Source of the DNA: Pantoea stewartii subsp. stewartii
GTDB taxonomy: Bacteria > Pseudomonadota > Gammaproteobacteria > Enterobacterales > Enterobacteriaceae
Direction: 5' to 3'
DNA: 45,442 bases
Assembly (NCBI RefSeq): GCF_008801695.1
Contig: NZ_VZPF01000038.1
Span: 1-45,442, forward strand
Position 1 is the first letter of the stretch. Each line of letters starts with the position of its first letter. A program made the translations under genes and the position numbers. Shown piece after piece: positions 44,562 to 45,442 of the stretch. The notes under the pieces are model-generated. The model was not told where the DNA came from, did not search any database, and saw nothing but the letters and a program-made list of their open reading frames with translations.

Positions 44562-45315
44562 TCACTGATAGCCGGTTGCCGGGTGAGGCTGATATTCACT
44601 TTCCAGGGCCGCAATATCCTGCGTTGTCAGGTCAACGTTCACGGCTTCCACCAGCTCAGCAAACTGCTCTGCGCGGGAGGCGCCAATGATGGGCGCTGTC
44701 ACCACCGGTTTGCTCAGTAACCACGCCAGTGCGACCTGCGCTCGCGTTACGCCTTTGTCGGCTGCTACCTGCGCCAGGCGCGCCGCAATCGCCGCATCGT
44801 TTTCCTCCGTTGAAGCATAGAGCGTGCTCATCACCTCATCAGAAACGGAGCGGGCGGTGGTTTCGCCCCATGGCCGGGTGAGCTTACCGCGTGCCAGTGG
44901 ACTCCATGGCAGGACCGCAACATTTTCACGCTGGCACAGCGGGTGCATCTCACGTTCTTCTTCGCGCTGAATCAGGTTGTACTGATCCTGCATGCTGACG
45001 AAGCGGGCCCAGCCCTGTTCTGCCTGCATGGTTAAGGCCTGTGCAAACTGACTGGCGTGCATGGACGAGGCGCCGATATAACGTGCTTTGCCGGATTTCA
45101 CCACCTCATCAAGTGCCGACAGGGTTTCTTCGAGCGGCGTGTCATAGTCCCAGCGGTGAATCTGCAGCAGATCGACATACTCCATGCCCAGCCGTTGCAG
45201 GCTGTCATCAATGGATTGCAGAATGTTTTTACGGGACAGGCCTTGTGACAGATTACTCAGCGGGAAATAGACTTTGGTGGCGACCACGACCTCCTCGCGG
45301 CGGGCGAAATCCCTG
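44562..45315 (-). pseudogene. yajO: yajO fragment, aldo/keto reductase cut by IS66
   Basis: YajO is a 324-residue aldo/keto reductase (linked with thiamine-precursor metabolism in E. coli). Here the first ~75 residues are missing. The remaining sequence starts at RDFARREEVVVATKVYF and keeps the catalytic His region (LLQIHRWDYDTPLEE) and NADPH-binding end (PIIGASRAEQF), but the N-terminal part with the catalytic Asp and Tyr is lost. The break coincides with the IS66-type end at 45316. A GTG inside the IS end (45326) would give an in-frame start, so a 254-residue fragment could be made, most likely inactive. Confidence 0.88.
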
Positions 45316-45442
45316 GTAAGCGTCACATCCAGACCGTATTGACTGTCAGGCTGAGGTAAGATCGACTTTCCACGGCAGCAGATCGTGCAGCCGGTTTACC
45401 GGCCAGTCCTGGATATGCCCCAGCACATAGCGCAGCCACGCC
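45316..45442 (-). mobile_element. IS66-family element, right end
   Basis: The boundary with yajO is marked by GTAAGCGTCACATCCAG (45316-45332), which begins with the GTAAGCG typical of IS66-family terminal repeats. The C-terminus of the transposase lies just inside. The 8 bases outside, AATCCCTG (45308-45315), should be one copy of the target duplication; the other is beyond the window. Confidence 0.82.
45346..45442 (-). CDS. tnpC: IS66 transposase (TnpC), C-terminal 31 residues
   Basis: The minus strand from the window edge reads AWLRYVLGHIQDWPVNRL followed by HDLLPWKVDLTSA and TGA at 45346. This fits the conserved C-terminal pattern of IS66 TnpC (helix, then a W-P/N-R-x-x-x-LLP-W motif). 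The rest of the gene is outside the window. Too short to be found as a normal gene, but placed correctly against the terminal repeat. Confidence 0.8.
   Translation of the reverse strand, partial: AWLRYVLGHIQDWPVNRLHDLLPWKVDLTSA

Overview
The window looks like chromosome of a Gram-negative enterobacterium (order Enterobacterales; the diverged but collinear housekeeping genes would suit an Erwinia/Pantoea-type genus, though I cannot fix the genus). The basis is the recognisable E. coli-like order dnaQ/rnhA-yafS-gloB-mltD-yafD and tgt-yajC-secD-secF / yajI / nrdR-ribD-ribE-nusB-thiL-pgpA-yajO, with proteins close to full E. coli length.

Left part, 1 to about 26.9 kb: an accessory nitrogen-scavenging region on the downstream side of a tRNA-Asp gene. 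It holds a nearly complete purine (uric acid) degradation pathway of the Klebsiella Hpx type in two blocks. Block one (729-11641) has uraH and uraD (hydroxyisourate to allantoin), hpxK (allantoate amidohydrolase), hpxJ (ureidoglycine aminotransferase making oxalurate), a four-gene polar-amino-acid-type ABC importer, an RpiR regulator, and divergent hpxWXYZ (oxalurate to oxamate to oxalate). Block two (22792-26878) has hpxB (allantoinase), hpxA (allantoin racemase), hpxS (GntR regulator) and hpxC (NCS1 permease). No urate oxidase or hypoxanthine/xanthine oxygenase is present. The promoters fit nitrogen control: a perfect sigma-54 site with a perfect NtrC palindrome at the ABC-hpxJK operon, a good sigma-54 site before hpxW, a weaker one before hpxC, and tandem GTATAC operators at hpxS.

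Between the two hpx blocks lies an 11-kb cassette (11732-22707) that I cannot assign to a described pathway. It encodes two LysR regulators, two different Fe(II)/2-oxoglutarate oxygenases (one HalD/BesD-like but with HxD, so hydroxylase-type; one PhyH-like), an operon of flavin monooxygenase, RidA-like protein without the catalytic Arg, DUF1028 protein and ArgE-like M20 deacylase, and an ABC importer made of a fused permease-ATPase and a binding protein, with a class II aldolase/adducin protein. It is the best candidate here for an undescribed catabolic system, probably for an amino-acid-like or N-acylated compound.

Middle, 27.1-32.4 kb: tRNA-Asp (aspV position), dnaQ, rnhA, yafS, gloB, mltD, yafD. 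At 32.7-34.8 kb is a prophage remnant: tail-fibre end, tail-fibre assembly gene, a zinc-ribbon micro-gene, and an SOS-type pair behind a perfect LexA box, the second gene being a naturally pre-cleaved UmuD'-like protein. The remnant sits where two blocks that are far apart in E. coli meet (yafD and tgt).

Right part, 34.9-45.4 kb: tRNA modification (tgt), protein export (yajC-secD-secF), lipoprotein yajI, then nrdR-ribD-ribE-nusB-thiL-pgpA. Both window ends lie in mobile DNA: at the left, the 3' end of a group II intron inserted antisense into katG; at the right, an IS66-family end that cuts off the first ~75 residues of yajO.
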